From assembly GCA_029067205.1 (NCBI GenBank), contig JAIEEY010000455.1, forward strand, positions 1 through 35,633: a DNA stretch of 35,633 bases, in the 5' to 3' direction. Below are positions 7,784-14,553 of the stretch, one piece after another. This DNA is from Lachnospiraceae bacterium (GTDB lineage: Bacteria > Bacillota > Clostridia > Lachnospirales > Lachnospiraceae). Both the position numbers and the translations under genes were made by a program. The notes under the pieces are model-generated. The model saw only the letters and a program-made list of their open reading frames with translations, had not been told where the DNA came from and did not search any database. The number at the start of each line of letters is the position of its first letter. Positions within the stretch are counted from its first letter, which is position 1.

Positions 7784-7991
7784 AACCTTACACCTCCATA
7801 AATAAAATCATAAGAAAATATAAAAAGTGGATAACCGCAGGATCATCCACTTCATTTCTCATTTTATCTAATCTATACGCGCAAAAGACACAATAGAAAT
7901 AAAATTAAAATCTTGAACACCTATAAGCCCAATTGCCATAGGGTGAGAGTGGATACTCTGCTTGCCTGTATCTGTCTGAGTCTTCTCAAAC
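7784..7991 (-). promoter_or_regulatory. infC operon leader (L20-leader-type attenuator)
   Basis: About 205 nt of transcribed leader separate the promoter from infC. It contains an intrinsic terminator (7825-7852) and, upstream, a copy of ATCCACT (minus strand, 7948-7954) that can pair with the 5' arm of the terminator at 7845-7851 and so form an antiterminator. This matches the known strategy of Firmicutes infC-rpmI-rplT leaders, where L20 binding favours termination. Assignment to the L20 leader family is by position and layout; the detailed L20-binding fold was not traced. Confidence 0.65.
7815..7852 (-). terminator. Attenuator terminator in the infC leader
   Basis: On the minus strand, AAGTGGAT (7845-7852) pairs with ATCCACTT (7825-7832) across a 12-nt loop, followed by a T-rich tract TTTATATTTT. 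It lies about 40 nt before the infC start, so it must be bypassed for the operon to be expressed. Confidence 0.8.
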
Positions 7992-7997
7992 ACCAAT

Positions 7998-8026
7998 ACT
8001 CTATCACAGTATCCATTCCCTGTCAA
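7998..8026 (-). promoter_or_regulatory. Promoter of infC-rpmI-rplT
   Basis: TTGACA (8021-8026) and TAGAGT (7998-8003) on the minus strand are exactly 17 nt apart, with TGA directly before the -10 (extended type). Start of transcription is expected near 7991. Confidence 0.8.
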
Positions 8027-8048
8027 CCAAATTTTTCAATTTTCTTTA

Positions 8049-8363
8049 CTACTTTTCACGGAAAGTCGCACAGAGTGTCTCACCGCTTGTGCCCGCATGA
8101 TTTCCTTTAATATCAACATGCTCTGCATTGCAGCGGTAATCCGAATTGTATACGCATTTCACTGCCTCGCAATCGATGCTGATATGCTGGCTTGGGTGTG
8201 ATACTGCACTCGTAAAACTGTCACCGCTTCTCTTGTGAAAGCTCTCACAGCAGGTATCATCGCAGTCGCAGGAATGTTTTCCTCCTACCATGATATCGCC
8301 CTTGCAGCAGCAGTGGTCTTTGTTATAGGTACAATTGCATACTCCACAGGTTAATTCAGACAT
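8049..8363 (-). CDS. DUF1540 cysteine-rich protein, two domains
   Basis: A 104-aa protein with two copies of the small cysteine-rich DUF1540 module. Copy one runs over about residues 3-45 (TCGVCNCTYNKDHCCCKGD, DTCCESF) and copy two over about 63-102 (DCEAVKCVYNSDYRCNAEHV, ETLCATF). The Cys spacing suggests metal binding; the role is unknown. GGAGG lies 7 nt before the ATG at 8363, so this start is preferred to the in-frame ATG at 8390. It lies between thrS and the infC promoter, all leftward; the 152-nt gap on the thrS side shows no clear terminator. Confidence 0.85.
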   Translation of the reverse strand: MSELTCGVCNCTYNKDHCCCKGDIMVGGKHSCDCDDTCCESFHKRSGDSFTSAVSHPSQHISIDCEAVKCVYNSDYRCNAEHVDIKGNHAGTSGETLCATFREK

Positions 8364-8515
8364 AGTCATACCTCCATTCAAATTCCGCATCAGCCCTGCT
8401 CACATTATTTCATCAGAACTGATGCTTTTTTATCACATATTTTCACAGCAGTTTTGAGTTTCTATAAATGAACTCATAATTAGTATGCCTGACATTAACC
8501 TGTGTTATTCTTATT

Positions 8516-10483
8516 TCAATTATTTATTTTCTCTGCTGGAAGTTCTTCGCGGATTGTTTTGTTTCTGATTTCCTCTGTGATATCCGCAATAAAGTTTTCC
8601 AGCGATTTCGCGCCCTCGTCCCCGGCAAAACGGCTCCTGACGGATACTGTGTGGTCTGTCTCCTCCTGCTGCCCTACTACAAGCATATACGGAAGCTTAT
8701 CCAGTCTCGCCTCGCGAATCTTAAAGCCGATTTTTTCCGAGCGGCTGTCAACCGTGGCGTCGATTCCCGCTTTTTTCAGCTCCTTGCACACGCTCTGTGC
8801 ATAGTCTTCATATTTGTCGGAAATCGGAAGCACACGCACCTGCTCCGCGCAGAGCCATGTAGGAAATTTCCCGGCATATTTTTCAATCAGCCATGCAAGA
8901 GTGCGCTCATAGCAGCCCATGGAAGTCCTGTGAATGATATAAGGACGCACTTTATCGCCATTCTGGTCAATATAATACATGTCAAACTGCTCCGCAAGCA
9001 GCGCATCCCACTGAATCGTGATCATCGTGTCTTCCTTGCCATAGACATTCTTTGCATTGATATCTACCTTTGGTCCATAGAATGCAGCTTCTCCGACATC
9101 CTCTACAAACGGAATCTCCAGCTCTGTCAGAATCTCCCTGATATGCTGCTCTGTCTCATTCCATACTTCCGGCTCGCCAATATATTTTTCTTTGTTTTCA
9201 GGGTCCCATTTTGACAAATGATAGGTTACATCTCCATTTACGCCAAGTGTCTCAAGGCAATACTTTGCCAATGCAAGACAACCCTTGAACTCCTCCACCA
9301 TCTGGTCTGGTCTGACAATCAGGTGTCCCTCCGAAATCGTAAACTGGCGTACTCTGGTCAGTCCGTGCATCTCGCCAGAGTCCTCGTTTCTGAAAAGTGT
9401 AGACGTCTCACTGTACCTGCATGGAAGGTCCCGATAGGACTTCTGCGAATTTTTATATACATAATATTGAAACGGACAGGTCATCGGACGGAGCGCAAAT
9501 ACTTCCTTGTCTTTCTCCTCGTCCCCGAACACGAACATACCTTCTTTGTAATGATCCCAGTGTCCCGAAATCTTATAGAGGTCGGACTTTGCCATCAGAG
9601 GTGTTCTCGTCCGCATATATCCCCACTCATTGTCCTCCAGATCCTCAATCCATCTCTGGAGCTTCATGATCATTTTGGTTCCTTTGGGTGTAAATAAAGG
9701 AAGTCCCTGTCCGATCACATCTACCGTCGTGAACAGATCCATCTCACGACCAAGTTTGTTGTGGTCGCGGCGCTTTGCGTCCTCCATGCGCTCCAAGTGC
9801 TCCGCAAGCTCTTCTTTTTTATTATAAGCCGTACCATAAATACGCTGCAGTCGTGCCTTATTGGAATCTCCTCTCCAGTATGCCATGGAGGAAGATGTCA
9901 GTTTAAATGCCTTAACCCCCTTCGTACTCATCAGATGCGGGCCTGCACACAGGTCTACAAAGCCGCCCTGGTCATAAAAGCTGATCTCGGCATCTTCCGG
10001 CAGATCCTGTATCAACTCAACTTTGAATGGCTCACCCTTCTCCTCCATAAACTTGATTGCTTCCGCCCTTGGGAGCGTGAAACGTGTGATCTCATGCCCT
10101 TCCTTGATGATCTTTTTCATCTCTGCCTCGATCTTATCCAGATCCTCCCTTGAAAACGGATCTGCATCAAAATCATAATAAAAGCCGTCATCAATAGCTG
10201 GTCCGATTGTCACTTTTGCATTCGGGAACAGGCGCTTTACCGCCTCTGCAAGCACATGGGATGCCGTATGCCTGATCACATAGAGCGCTTTGGGATCTGT
10301 CGCTGTGATAATGTTGAGTTCGCAATCATTTTCAATCATTGTCCTTAAGTCTGCCATCTCTCCATTGATCTCGCCAGCACACGCCACACGCGCAAGCCCC
10401 TCACTGATGTCCTTTGCGATGTCAATAATTGATTTCGCTTCACTGTACTCTTTTACTAATCCGTCTTTTAATGTAACCTTCAT
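8516..10483 (-). CDS. thrS: Threonyl-tRNA synthetase
   Basis: A 655-aa class II synthetase that charges tRNA-Thr. Order: TGS domain (1-60), editing domain with metal site H72, H76, C179, H183 (HTASH, CAGPH), then the catalytic core with zinc ligands C336 (RPMTCP), H387 (ISEGH) and H518 (IIHRTSMG), motif 3 near GCYERTLAWLIEKY, and the C-terminal anticodon-binding domain. The frame opens at 10525, but GGGAGGT lies 6 nt before the ATG at 10483, which gives the family-typical MKVTLKDG start. It is preceded by a small ORF and a threonine T-box, so expression should rise when tRNA-Thr is uncharged. Confidence 0.97.
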   Translation of the reverse strand: MKVTLKDGLVKEYSEAKSIIDIAKDISEGLARVACAGEINGEMADLRTMIENDCELNIITATDPKALYVIRHTASHVLAEAVKRLFPNAKVTIGPAIDDGFYYDFDADPFSREDLDKIEAEMKKIIKEGHEITRFTLPRAEAIKFMEEKGEPFKVELIQDLPEDAEISFYDQGGFVDLCAGPHLMSTKGVKAFKLTSSSMAYWRGDSNKARLQRIYGTAYNKKEELAEHLERMEDAKRRDHNKLGREMDLFTTVDVIGQGLPLFTPKGTKMIMKLQRWIEDLEDNEWGYMRTRTPLMAKSDLYKISGHWDHYKEGMFVFGDEEKDKEVFALRPMTCPFQYYVYKNSQKSYRDLPCRYSETSTLFRNEDSGEMHGLTRVRQFTISEGHLIVRPDQMVEEFKGCLALAKYCLETLGVNGDVTYHLSKWDPENKEKYIGEPEVWNETEQHIREILTELEIPFVEDVGEAAFYGPKVDINAKNVYGKEDTMITIQWDALLAEQFDMYYIDQNGDKVRPYIIHRTSMGCYERTLAWLIEKYAGKFPTWLCAEQVRVLPISDKYEDYAQSVCKELKKAGIDATVDSRSEKIGFKIREARLDKLPYMLVVGQQEETDHTVSVRSRFAGDEGAKSLENFIADITEEIRNKTIREELPAEKINN

Positions 10484-10502
10484 TTTTATACCTCCCTCTT
10501 TC

Positions 10503-10700
10503 CTACTTGCTCTTCTGTGCGCCAACCATCATATCAGCTGCACTGTTTCTGGAGCCATTCTTAGAACCGATCGTATTGTTGCTCAAAACGGTTATTCTGC
10601 CTTTTTTCGCTGGCGACAGCAAAAATCCAATCAGAATTCCTGCCAATAGACATAATATTGGTAATGCATAATCGCCATATTTTGTTTTTGTTTCATCCAT
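10503..10700 (-). CDS. Small single-TM protein in the thrS T-box operon
   Basis: A 65-aa protein: a charged N-terminus (MDETKTKYGDY), one strong hydrophobic segment at about residues 11-28 (ALPILCLLAGILIGFLLSP), then a basic Ser/Asn-rich tail. AAGGAG lies 9 nt before the ATG at 10700; the open frame upstream to 10775 runs into the T-box terminator and is not used. It ends 19 nt before thrS and lies downstream of the T-box, so it should be co-induced with thrS. I do not recognise the family; the GFLLSPAKKG segment loosely recalls YtxH-like small membrane proteins. Confidence 0.65.
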   Translation of the reverse strand: MDETKTKYGDYALPILCLLAGILIGFLLSPAKKGRITVLSNNTIGSKNGSRNSAADMMVGAQKSK

Positions 10701-10763
10701 AATACACATCTCCTTTATAATGTTTCGTATAAATCGAGTAGGGGAATGGGCATCCGTGTGCAT

Positions 10764-10801
10764 AAAAAATCCCATACACTACAGATTATGTAATGCATGG
10801 G
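10764..10801 (-). terminator. T-box terminator before the thrS operon
   Basis: On the minus strand, arms 10789-10801 and 10771-10783 pair over 13 positions (several G-U pairs) around a 5-nt loop and are followed by a run of T (10764-10769). It competes with the T-box antiterminator, sharing the CCC at its 5' edge. Confidence 0.88.
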
Positions 10802-10867
10802 ACGTGTTAACGCGGTTCCACCCTGCTTGCCTGCTATCCATGCGCAGGACGCACACCTAACAGACCA

Positions 10868-10935
10868 CTTAGGAACTGTTCAGAAATAACTTGTGACAAG
10901 TCATTGTTATGAGTTATTTCTGAACAGTTCCTTAG
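10868..10935. mobile_element. 62-bp palindromic element inserted in the T-box
   Basis: Perfect 21-bp inverted arms lie at 10871-10891 and 10912-10932 (starting AGGAACTGTTCAGAAA), separated by 20 nt. CTTAG occurs on both sides (10868-10872 and 10931-10935), possibly a short target duplication overlapping the ends. The same terminal sequence bounds the larger element at 16449-16622, so this is a repeat family. It sits between stem I and stem III of the T-box and should fold as an isolated hairpin. Confidence 0.8.
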
Positions 10936-11089
10936 ATTGTAACGTAATCAACGGACCGGATTGGGGCCACTCCGAGTTAGTTTTCGGATATCTCCTGCAA
11001 AAGCGTTTTCACCACAGATGACGCTTCTCTCTGATACATTGTAATATCTTACTCGTCTCATCAACGTGTTTTTATATCACTTACAGATT

Positions 11090-11118
11090 ATATTATTCCT
11101 AAAATTGCGGATTGTAAA
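11090..11118 (-). promoter_or_regulatory. Probable promoter of the thrS T-box transcript
   Basis: On the minus strand TTTACA (11113-11118) and TAATAT (11090-11095) are 17 nt apart. A TATAAT three bases further on would need a 20-nt spacer. Either places the transcript start just before stem I of the T-box. Confidence 0.5.
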
Positions 11119-11144
11119 GAGTAATTTTTTAGAAATCTGCAAAT

Positions 11145-11663
11145 TTATTTATTTTTTCCGCAACACTTTTTATATTTCCTGCCGCTTCCGCATGGGCAGG
11201 GATCATTCGGGTAAATCTTAGTCTCCTTAACAATCGTTGTCGAGGATTTCTGCTCCTTATATAACGCTTTCTTCTTATCCTCGTCAAAAATGGCATTCCA
11301 CTCTTCAAGGTTATATAGCCAGTCAGCTTCCGCTGCAACCATATTTTTATAGAGAAGCTCCTTTTCAAATCCAAGGCTCACCTCTGTGTCCTCGTTCATC
11401 TCCTCAATTGGATTTGCCACTTTTAAGCTTTCATTGATACCATCAAGGAATCCCGTCATTGTCATGATGTCCACACCGTACTTTTCTGCCAGCTCTTTCA
11501 CGGTTCCCCTTACTTCCTCATCGGGATTTGTCAAAAGCTGCTGATAGATCTCTTTTTCCTTCTGGAAATAGTCAATCCAAAGTTTCTGCAGCGTGTTTTT
11601 ATCTGTCTGCTCGTTGTATGCCATCCCTCTCCACTGGTCTAATAATGTCATTTCCTCTGCCAT
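11145..11663 (-). CDS. SEC-C motif protein
   Basis: A 172-aa acidic, mostly helical protein ending in a SEC-C zinc-binding motif: C156, C158, C167 and C168 in [13 protein letters not shown]. In SecA this motif binds zinc and SecB; stand-alone SEC-C proteins are common and mostly uncharacterised. The helical body (residues 1-140) may be a protein-binding domain. A weak AAAGGA lies 10 nt before the ATG. It has a strong own promoter at 11791-11819 overlapped by a perfect palindrome, suggesting repressor control. It lies upstream of the T-box on the same strand, with no clear terminator seen between. Confidence 0.85.
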   Translation of the reverse strand: MAEEMTLLDQWRGMAYNEQTDKNTLQKLWIDYFQKEKEIYQQLLTNPDEEVRGTVKELAEKYGVDIMTMTGFLDGINESLKVANPIEEMNEDTEVSLGFEKELLYKNMVAAEADWLYNLEEWNAIFDEDKKKALYKEQKSSTTIVKETKIYPNDPCPCGSGRKYKKCCGKNK

Positions 11664-11776
11664 GATACTTACATCCTTTCGTCTTTATCACATATTTTTG
11701 TACCGCCATAAACCATTTGGCTGTGTATCCTCCGCAATAAATGCCATCTGTATCTTATTTGTCCCTATTCATTATG

Positions 11777-11819
11777 ATACTGTCAGTAACAGTATATACT
11801 AAACTCCACCGAAAGTCAA
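11777..11819 (-). promoter_or_regulatory. Promoter of the SEC-C gene with overlapping palindrome
   Basis: On the minus strand TTGACT (11814-11819) and TATACT (11791-11796) are 17 nt apart. A perfect 7-5-7 inverted repeat, ATACTGT-n5-ACAGTAT, covers 11777-11795 and overlaps the -10, the usual place for a repressor operator. The regulator is not identifiable here. This, plus an about 120-nt 5' UTR with a 19-codon open frame at 11688-11747, accounts for the 334-nt gap between the SEC-C gene and the two-TM gene. Confidence 0.7.
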
Positions 11820-11997
11820 AGGGAATGTCGGTTGGATTATTATTTTTGTGATCCCTATAATCATAATACGTAATATTATTGCGTATCAAGAACGGGTGTG
11901 GTATACTGAGATGGCAAAAGCTTTGCTATTAAGAAATTATCAACACAAAAGCAATAACAATACAATAACATTTTGGGAAAGGTATGGATATCATAAT

Positions 11998-12258
11998 ATG
12001 AAAAAAAATGCACGAAGGATTATTGCCCTCTTTGCACTGGCTGCGATTGTTGTTTTGATTATTGCATTTGCGATATCCGCTTTTACCGCGGCTCCTGGGG
12101 AATCCGGAAATCGCTTTATGGCACTTTTATTTTGTATTATTGCAATTCCTATTCTGGCATGGTTATTGCTGTTTTGTATCGGTCGTTTTCAGCATAAGCA
12201 TACCATAGCAGAACTTTTTCCTGAGCAAAAGGAAGAAAACAGAGAAAATGATCTGTAA
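11998..12258 (+). CDS. Small two-TM membrane protein
   Basis: An 86-aa protein with two hydrophobic segments (about residues 7-29 and 39-62) and a charged C-terminal tail rich in Glu. The frame is open from 11848, but that upstream part is Asn-rich and non-membrane, while the ATG at 11998 gives a typical MKKNARR head. The ribosome site is weak (GGAT, or AAAGG further up), so the start is uncertain. I recognise the general type (short two-TM proteins common in Lachnospiraceae) but no family name or function. Confidence 0.55.
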   Translation: MKKNARRIIALFALAAIVVLIIAFAISAFTAAPGESGNRFMALLFCIIAIPILAWLLLFCIGRFQHKHTIAELFPEQKEENRENDL

Positions 12259-12267
12259 AAATTTTTG

Positions 12268-12296
12268 TGGACTTTCATCATGAGACATGCTATAAT
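12268..12296 (+). promoter_or_regulatory. Promoter of the preQ1 riboswitch operon
   Basis: TGGACT (12268-12273) and TATAAT (12291-12296) are 17 nt apart, with TGC before the -10 (extended type). Transcription would start near 12303, about 20 nt before the aptamer. Confidence 0.75.
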
Positions 12297-12323
12297 AAGC
12301 ACTGCTAATCAAAAACTTCATAC

Positions 12324-12363
12324 AGACAGTTCGAAACCATCCTGTCTATAAACAAAACTATGG
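12324..12363 (+). promoter_or_regulatory. preQ1-I riboswitch aptamer
   Basis: P1 pairs AGACAG (12324-12329) with CTGTCT (12342-12347). The loop begins TTCGAAACCAT, and an A-rich tail TATAAACAAAACTATGG follows. CCAT in the loop (12337-12340) can pair with ATGG in the tail (12360-12363) to close the H-type pseudoknot. The layout closely follows class I preQ1 aptamers such as that of Thermoanaerobacter tengcongensis. A queuosine transporter lies downstream and two terminators lie between, so preQ1 binding is expected to switch the operon off. Confidence 0.88.
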
Positions 12364-12375
12364 ATTGTAAAATTC

Positions 12376-12399
12376 GGAGCTTTGTGCTCCTTTTGTTTT
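12376..12399 (+). terminator. Riboswitch-linked terminator
   Basis: GGAGC (12376-12380) and GCTCC (12386-12390) form the stem with a 5-nt loop, followed by TTTTGTTTT. It is 13 nt after the aptamer and is the likely expression platform. Confidence 0.8.
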
Positions 12400-12402
12400 G
12401 AT

Positions 12403-12433
12403 GGGAATTTGTACAGCTGCAAGTTCCCTTTTT
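12403..12433 (+). terminator. Second terminator in the same leader
   Basis: GGGAATTTG (12403-12411) pairs with CAAGTTCCC (12420-12428, one U-G pair) around an 8-nt loop, followed by TTTTT. A TATAAT with extended TGC at 12467-12472 follows it, so a second, riboswitch-independent promoter for the downstream genes is possible. Confidence 0.75.
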
Positions 12434-12509
12434 CATTGCAGGACACAAAATCAGGCATCTGTCTGCTATAATGGCTGGCTTTTTAATAAAGGAAGGACAT
12501 GATAATTTT

Positions 12510-13223
12510 ATGGAAACGGATTCACTGACAAGATATTCTGAGATTACAGAGAAAAACAGACGTGAAATCGTGCTGCTGCGCGGTTCGGGCTGTAAATGGC
12601 GGCGATGTACTTTCTGTGACTACCACCTTGATTTTGGTCTTGACAAGGACAGCAATTTTGCGCTGAATCAGGAAGTTCTGAAACAGGTCACGGGAAAATA
12701 CGGCAAGCTGGAAGTCATCAATTCGGGAAGTTTTGTAGATTTGGACAATCAGACAGTTCAACTGATTTTGGATACCTGCATTGAAAAAAAGATTGCGGAA
12801 ATCCATTTTGAGTGTCACTGGATGCACAGGGAATCGGTGGCTGCACTCCGCAAGATCTTTGCGGCACATGGGATTCAGGTAAAAATCAAGATCGGCGTGG
12901 AGACCTTTGACAATCAATACCGTGAGCAGGTACTTCGCAAAGGAATCGACGAGACATCTCCCGCAAAAATTGCCGCCTGTTTTGATGAAGTCTGTCTGCT
13001 CTTTGGTTTAGATGGCCAGACGGAAGATTCAATGCTGTATGATATCGAAACAGGTCTTGCAAATTTCGAGCGCGTCTGTATCAATATCATGGTTGAAAAT
13101 ACGACAAAGATACAACCTGACTCATCAGTTATTGACATTTTTATGAAAAAGATTTATCCGGTTTATAAGGACAACACACGTATTGACATTTTACTGAACA
13201 ATACGGATTTTGGTGTTGGATAA
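12510..13223 (+). CDS. queL: Radical SAM enzyme of queuosine salvage (probable queuine lyase QueL)
   Basis: A 237-aa protein with an iron-sulfur motif near the N-terminus: C28, C33 and C36 in GCKWRRCTFCDYH. The spacing is CX4CX2C, not the usual CX3CX2C. It lies behind a preQ1-I riboswitch and directly before a YhhQ-type queuosine-precursor transporter. Queuine lyase QueL, described from Clostridioides difficile as a non-canonical radical SAM enzyme that converts queuine to preQ1, fits this context; the assignment is by context and motif and is not proven. The ATG at 12510 is chosen (GGAAGG 13 nt upstream); the ATG at 12471 overlaps a TATAAT box and has no ribosome site. Confidence 0.75.
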   Translation: METDSLTRYSEITEKNRREIVLLRGSGCKWRRCTFCDYHLDFGLDKDSNFALNQEVLKQVTGKYGKLEVINSGSFVDLDNQTVQLILDTCIEKKIAEIHFECHWMHRESVAALRKIFAAHGIQVKIKIGVETFDNQYREQVLRKGIDETSPAKIAACFDEVCLLFGLDGQTEDSMLYDIETGLANFERVCINIMVENTTKIQPDSSVIDIFMKKIYPVYKDNTRIDILLNNTDFGVG

Positions 13224-13258
13224 AAATTTTATTATTTTGATAACTATGGGGGATTATT

Positions 13259-13987
13259 ATGTGCAATGAACTTTTATTGATTCTTAGTCTGATATTGATT
13301 TACACCTGTGTAGTACTTTTTTACCGTTTTCTTGGAAAATCTGGTCTGTACTGCTGGACAGTTCTCGCCACGATTGCGGCTAACATTGAGGTTTTGATCA
13401 TCGTAAACGCCTTTGGCATGGAACAGACGCTTGGCAATATTTTGTTTGCTTCAACATTTCTGGTCACAGATATTCTGAGCGAAGTGGAAGGAAAACGCGC
13501 CGCTAATAAGGCAGTCCTTATCGGTATCCTTACTTCCGGCGTGTTTATCCTAATTTCGCAGTCCTGGATGCTTTACACGCCAAACACCAGCGACTGGGCT
13601 TCTCCTGCGATTGCGTCTGTCTTTTCCAACACGCCGCGGCTGATGCTCAGCAGCATTATCGTCTATGCCATTGTGCAGGCGTTTGATGTCTTTGCGTACC
13701 ATGCAATCTGGGCACGCACAACAAAACGGTGTAATGACTCCAGAAAATTCTTGTGGCTGAGAAATAACGGCTCCACACTTGTCTCACAGTTTTTTAATAC
13801 GTTCCTATACACCTTTGCTGCATTCTGGGGCGTTTACGAATTCAGGACCTTGATAAACATTGTTTTTTCAAGCTATGTTATCTTTATTTTTACGAGTCTT
13901 TTGGACACGCCAGCTGTCTATATGGCAAGAACGCTGTCTCCCAATATCAATGTGAATTTGGAAGAAACAAGTCAAAAGATAACATGA
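13259..13987 (+). CDS. Queuosine precursor transporter (YhhQ/VUT family)
   Basis: A 242-aa integral membrane protein with about six hydrophobic segments and the family-typical TDILSEVEGKRAANKAV and STLVSQFFNTFLYTF stretches. YhhQ/VUT (DUF165) proteins import preQ0, preQ1 or queuine. GGGGGA lies 6 nt before the ATG. It starts 35 nt after the radical SAM gene under the same preQ1 riboswitch, so the two likely act in series: import of a queuosine precursor, then conversion to preQ1. The gene converges on the GNAT gene with a 38-nt gap. Confidence 0.9.
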   Translation: MCNELLLILSLILIYTCVVLFYRFLGKSGLYCWTVLATIAANIEVLIIVNAFGMEQTLGNILFASTFLVTDILSEVEGKRAANKAVLIGILTSGVFILISQSWMLYTPNTSDWASPAIASVFSNTPRLMLSSIIVYAIVQAFDVFAYHAIWARTTKRCNDSRKFLWLRNNGSTLVSQFFNTFLYTFAAFWGVYEFRTLINIVFSSYVIFIFTSLLDTPAVYMARTLSPNINVNLEETSQKIT

Positions 13988-14025
13988 TCGTATGTCATTT
14001 TCTTCCTGTTTATGACTCTTTTTTA

Positions 14026-14553
14026 TCATTTGAGTTTCTTAGAAAAGTATAACACCAGATCATCATCATTACAACAATCTGCATATTGTCCGCAAATCTC
14101 ATCCTTGTACCAGACTCCCGTACCGTCTGGAATATATCCACGCTTTACATACATTCTCTGCGCACTTCCGTATCCGGTATGAAGACCGACACCGAGACAG
14201 ACTATATCTGAGTACTCTGATGCGATCTGCTCAGCCACATCCATCAGCCTGCTGCCAATCCCCTTTTTCCGATATTTCTCCAACACTCCAAAATCAACGA
14301 TTTCAGGATATCCCTGATTTGCAAATGCTCCCCACTTAGAATCGAGATATACATTGATATATCCTGCTATCTTACCATGGTATTCAGCAGTCAGAGCTGC
14401 CGACTTTCCCTCGCTCTGGTCCCGAAGCCTCATTTCATACTTTTCCACACTGGCATCCCAGCCCTGTGCAATCTCCTCCTCGGTGATCATCTGCGCATCA
14501 CTCTGCTGCATATCACGTATTAAGATGTTATTTTTATCATAATAAATTTTCAT
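14026..14553 (-). CDS. GNAT family N-acetyltransferase
   Basis: A 175-aa protein with a GNAT fold. The acetyl-CoA binding motif A reads VDFGVLEKYRKKGIGSRLMD at about residues 86-106 (core R/Q-x-x-G-x-G/A as RKKGIG), followed by the family-typical late GYGSAQRMYVKRGYIPDGTG. The substrate is unknown. GGAGGG lies 7 nt before the ATG, and the ATG overlaps the rsgA stop in an ATGA, so the two are translationally coupled. Its pairing with a ribosome-assembly GTPase recalls ribosomal-protein acetylation, but that is only a guess. Confidence 0.88.
   Translation of the reverse strand: MKIYYDKNNILIRDMQQSDAQMITEEEIAQGWDASVEKYEMRLRDQSEGKSAALTAEYHGKIAGYINVYLDSKWGAFANQGYPEIVDFGVLEKYRKKGIGSRLMDVAEQIASEYSDIVCLGVGLHTGYGSAQRMYVKRGYIPDGTGVWYKDEICGQYADCCNDDDLVLYFSKKLK

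Larger units (their letters stand above)
10764..11085 (-). promoter_or_regulatory. T-box leader, threonine specifier (ACU)
   Basis: The 14-nt T-box core AGGGTGGAACCGCG is present on the minus strand at 10811-10824. Stem I begins near 11055, where CGAGT pairs with ACTCG (10972-10976) and GATAT pairs with ATATC. The internal loop between them reads CGAAAACTA, with ACU at 10979-10981 followed by A, as expected for a Thr specifier. Stem III is 10830-10848. The antiterminator uses CGTCCC next to the terminator. Such leaders read through when uncharged tRNA-Thr pairs with the specifier and the T-box bulge. A palindromic element is inserted at 10871-10932. Confidence 0.93.

Noticed and set aside
8402-8434. 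Small hairpin CATCAG/CTGATG followed by a T-run on the plus strand, considered as a terminator
   Set aside because: No rightward gene precedes it, and on the minus strand it has no U-tract.
10503-10775. 90-aa version of the small thrS-operon protein
   Set aside because: Its first 25 codons overlap the T-box terminator U-tract and lack a ribosome site; the ATG at 10700 has AAGGAG.
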